From Allolobophora icterica (lineage: Eukaryota > Annelida > Clitellata > Crassiclitellata > Lumbricidae): a stretch of 64,000 bases of DNA. The notes under the pieces are model-generated. The model made no database searches. It saw nothing but the letters and a program-made list of their open reading frames with translations, and was not told the DNA's origin. The position numbers and the translations under genes were made by a program. Positions 31,754-47,567 of the stretch are shown piece by piece. The stretch lies in contig OY744616.1 in NCBI GenBank assembly GCA_963556255.1, positions 7,254,301 to 7,318,300 of the forward strand, given 5' to 3'. Each line of letters begins with the position of its first letter. Position 1 is the stretch's first letter.

Positions 31754-33129
31754 ATGAGCGCATCTGCATCATCCTCGTCGAAATCGGAGGTCGATGACCT
31801 TGAAGAGAAGAGGAAGCTCAAGGACGAGCTCAAGTTCATACAAGACATGAAGAACTTCCAGAAGGTAAGCATGCCAATCAGACCAGACTAGACCAGAACT
31901 AGGGGACCTACCCTCGCTCCTTCAGCTTTTCATTCACGACTGAAAATCGAATTCTTCAAGCTATCCTATTCTATCCTGGTTCAGTGGTTCTACTTCTAAG
32001 CCAACCCATGAACTCAACCTCCAGCGATTTTCAGCGCAGTACCACGCTGTCTTCTCGGTTTGACCTCCCCGGATGCTCACCTGGCACCGGAACGGACCAA
32101 ACAACGTGCAGTGTTTAATCTAGTCCCCCTGTTCCTGGGGGGGGGGGAGGAAACAAGGTTTCTCGGGGGGGGGGGGGATTTCCCCCAAAAAGGTCTCTAC
32201 CTTACAATATTGCTGAGCTCTGGGGGAAACTTCAATTCTGGGGGGAACTTCCCCCCCCCCAAAGACGTCTAGATTAAACACTGAACAACGTGGCTTTATT
32301 TGATACAGCGCCCGTGCAGACAACATCAGGCCGCTATCGGACGACCCTAATCGGTCGCGATTACGATCAGCAAAGTCCGCTGGTGTATTCGTGCCAGTGA
32401 CAAAAACCAAAATTGGCGATCGGGCCTTTCGGGTCGCTGGCCCGCGTGCTTGGAAGTCTTCCTGCTGATACCCATGAAGCCAAAAGCATCTTTGTTTTTA
32501 AGAAACAGTTGAAACTTTACTTGCTAACCAAAACCTCCGAGCATTAACCTTTGCGCTGACAGTAGACAGTGTGAGCGCATTTGTGTGAATCATCCTAGAA
32601 GTAGCTTGCTACCGACGATGCTATATAAATTGTCGTAATTACAATTACAATTACAATTACAATTACAATGTTAAGCTGATCTTTACCGACGACGCTTTTG
32701 TGTGGCTGAGAAATTTTGGAGGTTTACACTCATCCCAGCGCTAACCGATATGCAGCTGTCAACATCGCCAAGCTCAAGGCAGTGCTTCTAATACGTGTAT
32801 TATGTGATATAATTATGCAGGGTGTGGTCAAACTCAACGTGGGCGGTCGTCCCTTTATGACCTCTGTGTACACACTCAGTCGAGACCAGAATTCGATGCT
32901 GGCCGCTATGGTCAGCGGTAGACATCCTCTCCCGCTGCAACCGGACGGGTCATACTTCATTGACCGCGATGGCACCCACTTCCGCTACATCCTCAACTAC
33001 CTGCGTGGCGATCGAGGAGTGGACTCACTACCGGACACGTGGACGGATCAACACCAACTGCTCAAGGAGGCCAAGTACTACAGAATCGAAGGCCTTATTA
33101 AAGTCATCAACCTCAAAATGGGAAAATAA
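31754..33129 (+). CDS. BTB/POZ (KCTD-type T1) protein, two exons
   Basis: Exons 31754-31864 and 32821-33129, intron phase 0 (donor AAG|GTAAGC, acceptor TTATGCAG|GGT); 139 aa. Residues 1-37 are a short charged helix likely to form a coiled coil ('LEEKRKLKDELKFIQDMK'). Residues 38-135 are a KCTD-type BTB domain: 'VVKLNVGGRPFMTSVYTL', 'DGSYFIDRDGTHFRYILN', 'EAKYYRIEGL'. Such proteins usually oligomerise and often act as adaptors for cullin-3 ubiquitin ligase or G-protein partners; the substrate is unknown. The protein ends soon after the BTB, so it is shorter than most KCTDs. An in-frame upstream Met at 31670 exists, but a pyrimidine tract plus AG at 31746 suggests a 5' UTR splice acceptor, so 31754 is preferred. 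AATAAA at 33334-33339 may end the mRNA. Confidence 0.75.
32070..32660 (+). pseudogene. LINE (CR1/L2-like) 3' end split by a MITE, in the BTB-gene intron
   Basis: The plus strand encodes reverse-transcriptase tail segments 'LAPERTKQR' before 32108, and 'RPLSDDPNRSRL' and 'KIGDRAFRVAGPRAW' after 32284, then a frameshift and the tail 'FVFKKQLKLYLL'. It is the same family as 26217-26560. The 3' UTR ends in (AATTAC)n at 32637-32668. A 175-bp MITE interrupts the coding remnant. Confidence 0.7.
32109..32283. mobile_element. MITE with CAGTGTTTAATCTAG ends
   Basis: Perfect 15-bp inverted ends (CAGTGTTTAATCTAG at 32109-32123 and its complement at 32269-32283). The direct repeat AACAACGTG on both sides (32100-32108 and 32284-32292) is an 8-9 bp target duplication. 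The interior is poly-G/poly-C-rich. It is inserted in a LINE remnant whose reading continues on both sides. Confidence 0.85.
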
Positions 33130-33385
33130 ACCCAAGGCATCTAATGGCGAACGTCCCTTGGAAGCACAGTTCGATATCTATAACACGGCGCAGTAGAAGT
33201 TCCAACTTTATAAGGTTGAGCTGTACGCCAATATGACCGTTATGTTGTTTATACTATGTAAACTGGTTTTATACTAATTGTACTCTACTTTAAAAGACTT
33301 GTTCTGCTTTAGTCTTTTTATAAATTCCAAAAGAATAAATTTCGTGTTTTGCTTACTGGAAATAGCGTGTAATTTCAGGCTAAAG

Positions 33386-34075
33386 CAGGGTGGAAATTGT
33401 CGGGGGACCTCAACCCCCTTAGTCTTTCTTAGGACCCCCACAGCTAGGTCTTCATTGTACACCCCAGGGGGTCTTTTCCAATTAAAACCCCTTCAGTTGT
33501 GTTAGTGTGATTTAGCATTATTTGACAGAACAGAAATTTCCTTGGTGTATGGAGTTTTGAATTTTCTCAACAAAGGAATTGATTTGAGTCAACTTCCAAA
33601 ACGGTTAGCACTGGATAAAATGTTCAAACCCCTCCCAATCTTTTTTCTACAATTCCCACAATGGTTCTGTGCAAGGTTGTTCCCTACTTACAGTATTCGG
33701 CTCTTGTAAATAAACCATGCCACTAGATTTTCTCGTCCCATGAGCATAACACTTGTAATTACTACTAATTAGTGATTATAAATTTTCATGGTGTATCACG
33801 TCTGCATCTTTGAATTTTCTCAACAAAGGAATTGATTTAGATTTCAACTTGCAAAACTGTTAGTGATTGAAATCAGCCGCTTTCAGATTTCATTGACATC
33901 AGTTTGTGAAACATGGATACAAGTTCAACCCCCTCCCAGTCTTATTTCTACAATTCCCACATGATTGCAAGGTCGTTTCCTACTTACAGTATTTGGGTCT
34001 TGTTAATTAACCATGCCGCCAGATTTTCTCTTCGCCATGAGCATACAACTTGTAATTCTAATTAGTAACTTCTGT
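33386..34075. mobile_element. hAT-type MITE copies, tandemly duplicated
   Basis: Starts CAGGGTGGAAATTGTCGG at 33386 and has the family's right end (CTACAATTCCCACA) at about 33647-33661 and again at about 33949-33963. A block of about 300 bp (AAAGGAATTGATTT through CAATTCCCACA plus the following CTACTTACAGTATT) occurs twice, so part of the element and its flank have been duplicated in tandem. Confidence 0.6.
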
Positions 34076-34084
34076 TGCATCGAT

Positions 34085-34660
34085 TTTGATGTCTAATGCA
34101 CAAGGCATCAACCTGTGGCACACTAGCACCAAGCGAAATCAGGTCAACATCCAGATCTGTCCAAAAGGCAGAGAGGTAGACTACGGTAGATATGCAATTT
34201 GAAAGAGAAAAGTTTTAAGTTGAGAATGAAATGACACAAGCGACTGAGCAGAACAGACACAGAGGGAGAGTTCAACAAAGTAGGTCCAGCAACCGAAAAA
34301 GTTGGTTCACCAAGACAGTTATTGATTCAAGTATGAAGACAAAGATAATCAGATAACCTTGTTGAACGACACTGATTTTAAGACTGGAGGCTGGCCAGAG
34401 TTCAAAGTTTTATAAACTACAAGGCCTAATTCAAAATCGAAAAATATTCTCTGCTGATGCGAACCCAATGCAAAGATTTAAGCACAGGGGTTACAAGTTC
34501 AAATTTTGATGTATTAGTTATGGCTCCAATCAGAGATCTAAACTCCAATTGTATGTCTCCTCTTACTCGCCCAAGTTCTTCGCACACCAAGTAATTGAAC
34601 AAGTATGAAGTTTTAGCTGAAGAAATCAGAGCCTTGCACATCGGCTTCATCTCACAGTTT
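34085..34660 (-). pseudogene. LINE reverse transcriptase 3' end, degraded
   Basis: The minus strand contains 'FELVTPVLKSLHW', matching the plus-strand copy at 49040-49800, which has 'HVSPVLKSLHWLP'. Downstream 3'-UTR words are also shared. It is much more decayed than that copy. Confidence 0.6.
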
Positions 34661-35316
34661 GTTACCAATTAGCAGGTCAACAAAACCCATGCTGCACTTT
34701 CTAATCCCACCTTTTAATACAGTTGCAAAAAACCAACAAACTATACCCAACAATTCGCCCACATTAAGTGTACACCCCTGTAAATTACTTTTGAACACAT
34801 CAACACCCAATCTGTAGCTCCGAAACTTGCATGCAAACCATCTATCTAAATAGGCCACAAACCCGTGCACTACAGCCATACATCACAAAAGCTACAATGC
34901 AAGTCTGGAAAAAATTAAAGTCAAAACCCACTAGTCTTGCAATTATTTTTAATGAAATATATTTAAAACAACTTATACGGACAACATTTTGTCGAGGAAT
35001 TACTTTAACCTGGTCGAAGTCTATGGCATTTTTTAAGTGGAATTAAAAAAAATTGAACTAAACTAGGTCAGACCTAATTGAAAAAGCTTTCTAAAGTTCA
35101 TGGCCGCTTTTTCCGTCTGAAGTTCTTCCGATGTAGAACTCGCCTAAATGAACAGCAGAAAGTTCGTCTGAGTACAAACGTGGCCTTTTTCAAACCAGAA
35201 CCAGCTTCAATTATGAAATTGTGAGTCATGCAAGACCAGATTTTTGTAGATTCGAGAACGCTTCTTGGATACGACTTGTGGCAGCAGCTCTCCCCATCAA
35301 CTATGGACTCCAACAT
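34661..35316. other. Region downstream of eEF1A, probable 3' UTR and spacer
   Basis: No gene recognised. The part nearest 35316 is presumably the eEF1A 3' UTR; a minus-strand ATTAAA lies near 34950, but no canonical AATAAA was seen close to the stop. Confidence 0.4.
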
Positions 35317-39979
<4,663 letters not shown>

Positions 39980-40062
39980 TCACGATGAAAACTGCAACAC
40001 AAAAGAAAATTAACAATGAGGTACCACTTCATAAGCTCCATTCTAATAAACTCCAAATTAAA

Positions 40063-40134
40063 AAGTTATTAAAAGGTTTTATATTAATTGCCAGGTAAAC
40101 ACCTGGCAATTAGTATAAAACCTTTTAATAACTT
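40063..40134 (-). repeat. 72-nt near-perfect hairpin in the eEF1A 5' intron
   Basis: Two 34-nt arms (40063-40096, 40101-40134) are complementary except for one position, with a 4-nt loop (AAAC). The arm begins AAGTTATTAAAAGGTTTTAT. It could be a fold-back duplication or a small-RNA precursor; nothing here decides between them. Confidence 0.85.
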
Positions 40135-40267
40135 CACGCAAGGTCCTAAACGTGGCTACCTGAGCGAACTAATGTTGCGCAAATGTTTTATTACGTTAAC
40201 TCGAGAACACGTGAAACTGTTCTCTGGCAGAAAATCATTTGTCACGAGACAACAGCACATTTAAATA

Positions 40268-40350
40268 ACTTTGCCTGCATTGCGCAATTACTAACTTCTT
40301 ACGTGAAGTTGCCTGCATTGCGCAATTACTAACTTCTTATCTGAAATCCT
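40268..40350. repeat. Tandem duplication of about 41 bp
   Basis: The phrase TTGCCTGCATTGCGCAATTA plus the following CTAACTTCTTA occurs twice in succession within the eEF1A 5' intron. Confidence 0.85.
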
Positions 40351-40690
40351 AACCGAAACTTAATCAACAAACAAGTCACATGTTGACACGGGACTGGATT
40401 TTCACGCAATATGCTGCAGAATATTTCTTCCCAGTTTCTATTCTAATTATGGAATAACAAAAAATCCACCGGTTACCGCATGGCCGCCATAGCAACAGTC
40501 TGGAAAAGCAGACAACTGGGAAATTTACCAGTTTACAGTCAAATTGAATTTTCTGCATTATCCCAAGTTATTCAATTTAAAATCAGGACTAAATTTGTTC
40601 GTATTATCGAGTTATTGAAGCACTGTCGGCCATTTTAAACAGGTATGTTAAGTTATGGTAACGCACGCCACCTCACCTCTTTGTCTCGGG

Positions 40691-42655
40691 TCTAAGCGTG
40701 CGGCCGACTTAATTTCGTCGTTTTAGTGTTAAATTACAGAAAATTTTGACACCTGTTACTTTAGCAATAGTCTCGCTGTCGAGTTAATTTAAAATTTTTA
40801 AATATAAAATGATTTTAACCAAAATTTTCCAGTCGAAAGTGACGTGTCACATCGCAATTACAAGATGGCGACTGCAGCCACATGAATACGAAATATCTCG
40901 TTAGAATAAAAAATGCAGAGTCTGGACATCAGATTAAATTATGTTTAAGAAAAATCCCGATTTCTTCTCCGGAAATCAAGATCACCGGCTTGCGAAAAAA
41001 CAAAAGCGTAATAATCCAGAAACTGAAAATGAAAAGCCACCACCACGCCTTCGTTCGAAGTGTGCGATGTCGGCGAGATTGTGCAATTTTGAAAACAACT
41101 TTAACTCGTTTTCTAAATGAAATATTACGAACAAAATAGAATAAAACTGCCTAGACGGTTACGCTAATCTAGAAATCCCACTGTGAAGACGCGATGGCCG
41201 AATTCTAAGGAGAAGTTTGAACGATAAACGTACGAAGAAATCCTACTCACACCTCTTTAGAGACTCAACACACAACGGAAGGAACGAGAACCTCCAGTCA
41301 CGTGACTATATAGCAGATGGCGTGGGGGTGGGTTGGTGTGAAATCGTCAGAAAAATTCTTAAATTGTCAGTTTTGCAATTTTACGAACACGTAAATAATT
41401 TAACTAATAAATCCTTAGCGAAAAATATTTTATTTCTTTATTATAAGAAATGATCATAAAAACTGTCGGCATTGCGACGACTGCGAATATGTTGCGACAG
41501 ACTAGACATATGCGCCGCCGAGTTGCAACGCCTACGCCTGATGTGCATAATAGAGTTGTTGATTGTCGAATAGAAACAAATTTGTCGACCTAAAGCAGTT
41601 TGTGTGGATTTTTATGAACTTTTAAAATGAATAATAGCACACGGCGTTCTTTTTTAACGAGACGCATTCTGAATTTGTTTCATTGTGCACTTTTACAGGC
41701 GTATATCTGTAGACTGCTGTAATAACTTTCCGAAATCTACAAACGCATAATTTATGGCACACAGAATATGCAACACTGCCACACAATATAAACCAAGAAT
41801 ACAGGGTTGTTCACCAACGCTTAATTAAATCGAATCGGAACAATAAGGATGTTCGGACAATTTATGTGCAACAGTCAGATTCCGAACAGGCCGTGGAACT
41901 AGGCCTATAATCTGGCCAGCGCTACCTCTGATGGCAGTGCTTAGTAAGTATGTACGCTTATATTGGTATAGAAGAGTGTGATAAAGCCTTTACCAGCGTG
42001 TCGTCTTTAAAAACTTCTTCCTAATAAGCAAATTCAAAAACCAATGCGTGAATAATTAATAGAACAATTTCATTGTGTCATTTCACTTGTTTTCGTCCAA
42101 ATTTTAGTAAGTAAGCAAAATTTGCAATCTCGTAATATTGACGGCATACGGCTGTTTTACAGTTCCACATCACGAGCGTAACACAATGTTTAATTAACGT
42201 GTAAATCAACATATTGGCAAGCAAAGTAAGTAAGTAAATGAAGAAGGAGGCAAAATCTATCTGGATTCGAATAAAAATAAATAAGACACTAACGAGCCGA
42301 TATGAATTCGAAAGTAGGCCCTATTAATTTTGCTTTAACGAATGTGCAGGGGAGTTTAAAAATTTTCCACGTTTCAGGCCGTGTTAGGTCATTGAATAAA
42401 TAAGTAACGCTCGCAAATAGGCTGGTACCCTGCGCTTGGCCTTCGAGTGGCGCTTTAGAAGTGTGGAGATTACGATTACCATTGAATCTCTGCGGTCATA
42501 GTCCTATGTTTTCTGATAAGACAATATTGTGGACTGGTCAAAGTTAATAGGTAAGACGCTGGCCTGATGACTATATAGGTAGGCCTATATGAGGCTGGCT
42601 GTTGGTAACGTTCCAATCTTGTATCATGCATACATTATAGGCCCTATGTCTTATA
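40691..42655. other. Region upstream of eEF1A, no gene recognised
   Basis: Contains the presumed eEF1A promoter next to 40690, then AT-rich sequence without supported exons. Near 42430-42480 there is a dispersed-repeat phrase, AGTGGCGCTTTAGAAGTGTG followed by GAGATTACGATTACC, also seen near 4000-4040. Confidence 0.45.
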
Positions 42656-42841
42656 CATAGGCGTAATTTGTGGGGGTACGAGGGGTACCCGTACCCCCAC
42701 TTTTTGGACTGGGGGTACCGTACCCCCACATCTTGAACAATGCCAATGAATATTTTATTATTGTGCCTTCGCAATCTCAGCCTTGTTTCGTGCATGTAAG
42801 AAATTGGTACCCCCACTTTTTAGACCAAAGTTACGCCGCTG
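42656..42841. mobile_element. MITE of the GGCGTAA family, copy 2
   Basis: 186 bp starting CATAGGCGTAATTTGTGG and ending AAAGTTACGCCGCTG, with paired G/C blocks. It abuts an (ATT)n microsatellite on the right. Confidence 0.75.
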
Positions 42842-42937
<96 letters not shown>

Positions 42938-42948
42938 ATTATTATTAA
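42840..42948. repeat. (ATT)n microsatellite
   Basis: ATT array with one GTT interruption. Confidence 0.95.
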
Positions 42949-43042
42949 ATTTCTCAGTCCCACTGTCCCACACAAAAGCTTCGTAATGTAAAAGCTGGTC
43001 TGTCTGACGTGGCTTTTGTGTGGCGCAGAGAAATTTAGATGA

Positions 43043-43108
43043 TTTGTAATTGTAATTGTAATTGTAATTGTAGGGCCTAATTGTAATTGTAATTGTAATT
43101 GTAATTGA
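43043..43108. repeat. (AATTGT)n microsatellite
   Basis: Hexanucleotide GTAATT array, interrupted once at about 43071-43078 and followed by GAACATTTATATAGCGCC, the LINE-end phrase. The array is probably the tail of such an element. Confidence 0.85.
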
Positions 43109-43726
43109 ACATTTATATAGCGCCACTCTAAAACGGAGGCGCTCTCGGCTCGTATCACTGCCAAAACCGGCAAAAAGAAAGGTTATCAAGCGTCTACGGA
43201 ACTGAAGAGGAGAGAGGACAAGGACAAGATTTACATTTAGGACCTACATTAGGCCTATATACAACGTACATAATGGTAGGCCTACATCGTTGTAGGCCTA
43301 TATATCTAAAACTATCATGAATGTTGCTCTGTCAATATATTATGGTGCTATACAAATAGCAAACTGTCCCGCAGAAATAGCTCTCGCAAACATAATTTAA
43401 TTAATTATATTGGATATTTCATTTCTAATAATATTACCGCTATGGCGCTACCTTATTTATTATTTTAATAAGCGCTGTTATCGGTATTTATAAATGAGTT
43501 GACCCAGGTTTTTCGAGTTTTAAATATAAATGACGTAATTTCAATGTTTGTTCATATATTCCGATGACGTCATCGTCTCTATAGTTTCGGCGGCTTTGTT
43601 GCAATATTGTTACTTTGCTCCTGGTGTTTTCTCGGGGACGGAGGTCTGCGGTGGACGAGGCGCTTTCTCGTTTCGACGACGGAGCTTTCGCCTGTGTCAG
43701 TAGTTTGTTAATCTTTTCCCTGCTGA

Positions 43727-44037
43727 GCCTCTGGCGTGGCGTAAAACCCCGTAAGCTCATTGATTGGCAGGAGGGCCTCTGGCGTGGCGTAAAACCCCGT
43801 AAGCCAATACTTTGTCAGTAGTTATACTTTTCCCTGCTGAGCCTCTGGCGTGGCGTAAAACCCCGTAAGCTCATTGTTTGGCAGGAGGGCCTCTGGCGTG
43901 GCGTAAAACCCCGTAAGCCAATACTTTGTCAGTAGTTTGTTATACTTTTCCCTGCTGAGCCTCTGGCGTGGCGTAAAACCCCGTAAGCTCATTTGTTTGG
44001 CAGGAGGGCCTCTGGCGTGGCGTAAAACCCCGTAAGC
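43727..44037. repeat. Array of six 30-bp repeats in three higher-order units
   Basis: The 30-bp word starting GCCTCTGGCGTGGCGTAAAA occurs at 43727, 43775, 43841, 43889, 43959 and 44008. Spacers alternate between about 18 bp (TCATTG-TTGGCAGGAGG type) and about 36-40 bp (CAATACTTTGTCAGTAG type). The higher-order unit is thus a pair plus both spacers, about 114-118 bp, present three times. Confidence 0.93.
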
Positions 44038-44121
44038 AAATACTTTTTTGGTGTTTTGTGTTGTGTATTTCGGTCACTTCAATCATGCACAGATATACAC
44101 GGGCGTTTAATGCCTCAAGTT

Positions 44122-44315
44122 CATAGGCGTAATTTGTGGGTACGAGGGGTACCCGTATCCCCACTTTTTGGACTGGGGGCACCGTACCCCCTACATTTTG
44201 AACAATTTCAATCAATATTTTATTATTGTGCCTTCCCAGAGATCGCAGTCTCAGCTTGCTTCGCCTATGTAAGAAATTGGTACCCCCCACTTTTAAGACC
44301 AAAGTTACGCGTCTG
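44122..44315. mobile_element. MITE of the GGCGTAA family, copy 3
   Basis: 194 bp starting CATAGGCGTAATTTGTGG and ending AAAGTTACGCGTCTG. Same internal blocks as the copies at 42656 and 28895. Confidence 0.75.
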
Positions 44316-44569
44316 GTCTTACATGGCTAATACTATGTGACCCTTAGTTCGAAAAGGGTATTGGTCTGTGCGTGAATGCTGTTTGTTACCTGGGAAGCTA
44401 ACTTGTTTACACCGAAAAGGATGGGATGTCTGTCTGTACACCAAAATAAAGCACACACTTACTTACTTACCTATAGGCTGCAAAATATTATAATTGAAAT
44501 CTTAAGACGTCTGACCTTAAACCTTAAACTGAGCAGACATTTTGGATGGCCATCTGTCCGTCTGCCCAT

Positions 44570-44626
44570 CTGTCGGTCTGTCTGTCTGCCTGTCTGTCTG
44601 TCCATATGTCTGTCTGTCTGTCTGTA

Positions 44627-44663
<37 letters not shown>

Positions 44664-44716
44664 GCTTGTTTAACAGTCGGTCGTGTATCTATCTCTCTGT
44701 TTTCCTATTCAAATCA

Positions 44717-44767
<51 letters not shown>

Positions 44768-44820
44768 GCTTGTTTAACAGTCGGTCGTGTATCTATCTCT
44801 CTGTTTTCCTATTCAAATCA

Positions 44821-44883
<63 letters not shown>

Positions 44884-44936
44884 GCTTGTTTAACAGTCGG
44901 TCGTGTATCTATCTCTCTGTTTTCCTATTCAAATCA

Positions 44937-44983
<47 letters not shown>

Positions 44984-45036
44984 GCTTGTTTAACAGTCGG
45001 TCGTGTATCTATCTCTCTGTTTTCCTATTCAAATCA

Positions 45037-45095
<59 letters not shown>

Positions 45096-45148
45096 GCTTG
45101 TTTAACAGTCGGTCGTGTATCTATCTCTCTGTTTTCCTATTCAAATCA

Positions 45149-45203
<55 letters not shown>

Positions 45204-45290
45204 GCTTGTTTAACAGTCGGTCGTGTATCTATCTCTCTGTTTTCCTATTCAAATCATCTGTCTGCCTGCATGTCTGTCTGTCTTTCTAAT
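44570..45290. repeat. Composite satellite: (TGTC)n plus 54-bp unique block, six units
   Basis: A block of about 54 bp (TTAACAGTCGGTCGTGTATC through CTATTCAAATCA) occurs six times, separated by TGTC arrays of varying length. Successive blocks (TAACAG at 44671, 44775, 44891, 44991, 45103, 45211) are 104, 116, 100, 112 and 108 bp apart. Cys/Leu/Ser/Val ORFs across it are artefacts. Confidence 0.95.
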
Positions 45291-45520
45291 CGTTATCGTA
45301 ATCGTAAACCGTGCACATATTTTAAAAGCGCTACTTAAATGCTGAGCACAGGGCACCAGCTTATTCACGAGCGCTGCGCCCTGTCAGAGGGTTGTCTATA
45401 CAGATGCCAAATGAAGCACAGAGTCCGATGTCCAGAACTGACCAGCGAGAGGATGATACAGAGCAGCTGCTGAGACAGGTTTCGTCCATAGAGCTAGAGA
45501 TTGGAAGGCGCGGGAGTGGA

Positions 45521-45645
<125 letters not shown>

Positions 45646-46109
45646 GGAACATTTATATAGCGCCCCTTCGAAGGCTGTCTACTCAGAAGCGCGATCAGGG
45701 TAGGAGTTCTTGAAGAGGTTAGACGAAGTGGAACCATGTGGGTGATAGATAGCGAAGCTTGAGCCAGACAATGGTTGGTCAGCCGGAAAATACTCAAATG
45801 ACGTCCCTGACCCCCTCCCCTGAAAAAGCTGAAATGACGTCCCTGTGAAGAGCTCGGCCCCTAAGACTAAGTGGAACCATATGGGTGATAGATTGCGAAG
45901 CCTGAGGCAGACGGTGGTGGGTCAACGGCTTCTAAAACTTCCGACTGAAGGAGGTACGAATCAAGCGACGTGACCTCCGTTTCAGAGGTTAAGTAAGTAA
46001 GTAAGTAAATAAGTATACCTAAGAAAGTAAGTAGCCTTTTATTAACGCAAGACAAGCGCTGCGCTCACATTTTAGAAAGTGAACAGTTGGTGTTAGATGT
46101 TACTGTTGC

Positions 46110-46434
46110 CAGGGGCGTAACTTTAGTCTAAAAAGCGGGGGTACCAATGCATTGGTCTAAAAAGTGAGGGGTACCAATTTGTTCTCCACTTTCGCTTTTC
46201 GCATGGTGGCCATTTTGAACATATTCCCTATCAGTATTCTCATTAATTTTGGCTCTCGGTTTACATGTGTATCTAAGTACTTTCGCACTTTGGCGGAGAC
46301 TGCATTCTCTGGGAAGGCACAATAAAAAATATTGATTGACATTGTTTAAAAAGTGGGGGGTACAGTACCCCCCGTCCAAAAAAGTGGGGGGGGGGTACGG
46401 GTACCCCTCGTACCCCCCACAAATTACGCCTATG
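46110..46434. mobile_element. MITE of the GGCGTAA family, copy 4, with target duplication
   Basis: 325 bp, inverted relative to the other copies: begins CAGGGGCGTAACTTTAG, ends CACAAATTACGCCTATG. Perfect 8-bp flanking duplication ACTGTTGC at 46102-46109 and 46435-46442. CA-start ends and an 8-bp duplication place the family with hAT-type elements. Confidence 0.85.
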
Positions 46435-46687
46435 ACTGTTGCTGGATCAGGAAAAGCCCCCAAAAAACAGTTCGTCAGCTACTAACAGCTTCTGCGAGCA
46501 CTTCTAACGCTCGCTTCACGATCGTAAAAGGGATCGAAGATTAGCGAGTTCAAAGCCCGGACTGTTCCAGAGGATATCAGTGCGATTAGCTGAAGTGGCT
46601 GCTAAATGGAATAAACCTGTTGAACTTGATAGGCGTTTGATTGAGGTTTCCTAGTAACAAATACACTGTTTTAAATAGTCGTCGTAT

Positions 46688-46775
46688 GCATAGATAGCGC
46701 AGTTGGTAGCGCGTAATTAAAAACCGATCGCTGAGAGATTTGAAGGTCGTGAGTTCGATTCTTACCCTGGGCTCA
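46688..46775 (+). pseudogene. tRNA-Met-like pseudogene
   Basis: Retains an A-box region TAGCGCAGTTGGTAGCGCG and a B box GAGTTCGATTC with a CCCTGGGC end. The anticodon arm is replaced by unrelated sequence and the 5' acceptor strand does not pair. Confidence 0.7.
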
Positions 46776-47045
46776 CATTTTTAAATGCCGTCGAAATGAA
46801 TTTGTAACGTATTATAAACAAAGGTCACACTTCCGGTTATGAAATAACAAATAATGGCAAAGTGTAAGACTGATTTAACTATATATAGTTTATAACGATC
46901 GCTTGCTAAAATAGGATAGGCCTATAATAGGTCCTATATCCGCCGTATACGTGACTTCAGTCATGTTTTCATTTTCTTTAAATATAAGCTACGGATCTAT
47001 AGGCGATTCTGAGCACAGGTCTAATTGCGCCACAGCAAGTACTGG

Positions 47046-47046
47046 G

Positions 47047-47086
<40 letters not shown>

Positions 47087-47115
47087 AACGATGATAACGA
47101 TGATAATGACGACAA
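47046..47115. repeat. (GAT)n/(GAC)n microsatellite
   Basis: GAT triplets becoming GATAAC and GAC-type triplets. Confidence 0.9.
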
Positions 47116-47472
47116 CGACGACGACGGCGATGATGATGCTACCAAATTAGGAAATTTCACTGCTGCAATTTAGTACGCACAAGAAGATTGCTTTGTACGA
47201 AGCATGGCCTAAAAAAGTGATTTCTGACACAAATTGTGCAGATAACATTCTCTGCACTGTGCAGTGTGCGTAGCCTAGGCCTAGTATGAGAGCTTAGCGC
47301 AAATCAATACACACGATATCATTCACTTCAGGGCTACCTGAAATTTACTTACCAGTTAAAGCACAGTCTGACAGCTTGCTGAAGAGTGCAGTTAACATTT
47401 CTGAATTGTGAGTACATAGGCCTAGGCAGTAATTGTAAATATTTCTTCTCTAAGTCACAAAATTTGACGTGT

Positions 47473-47567
47473 GCCTAGGTAGCGCAGTAGGTAGCGCGTC
47501 AGTCTCATAATCCAAACTGAAGAGTTGAGCGATCTGAAGGTCGTGAGTTCGATCCTCACCCTGGGCA
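47473..47567 (+). tRNA. tRNA-Met-CAT: tRNA-Met (CAT, elongator) with 22-nt intron
   Basis: Same mature sequence as the copy at 28080-28173. The intron (47510-47531) lies after A37. Its first seven bases, ATCCAAA, and the following-exon-proximal GTTGAGC are shared with the other copies while the middle differs. A and B boxes are intact. The B box is GAGTTCGATCC. Confidence 0.88.

Noticed and set aside
43727..44037. CRISPR-like spacing of a 30-bp repeat
   Set aside because: Spacers are themselves repeated, the genome is eukaryotic, and there are no cas genes; it is a tandem higher-order repeat.
44376..45338. Overlapping Cys/Leu/Ser-rich ORFs
   Set aside because: TGTC arrays have no stops in any plus-strand frame; the apparent repeat protein is a composite satellite.
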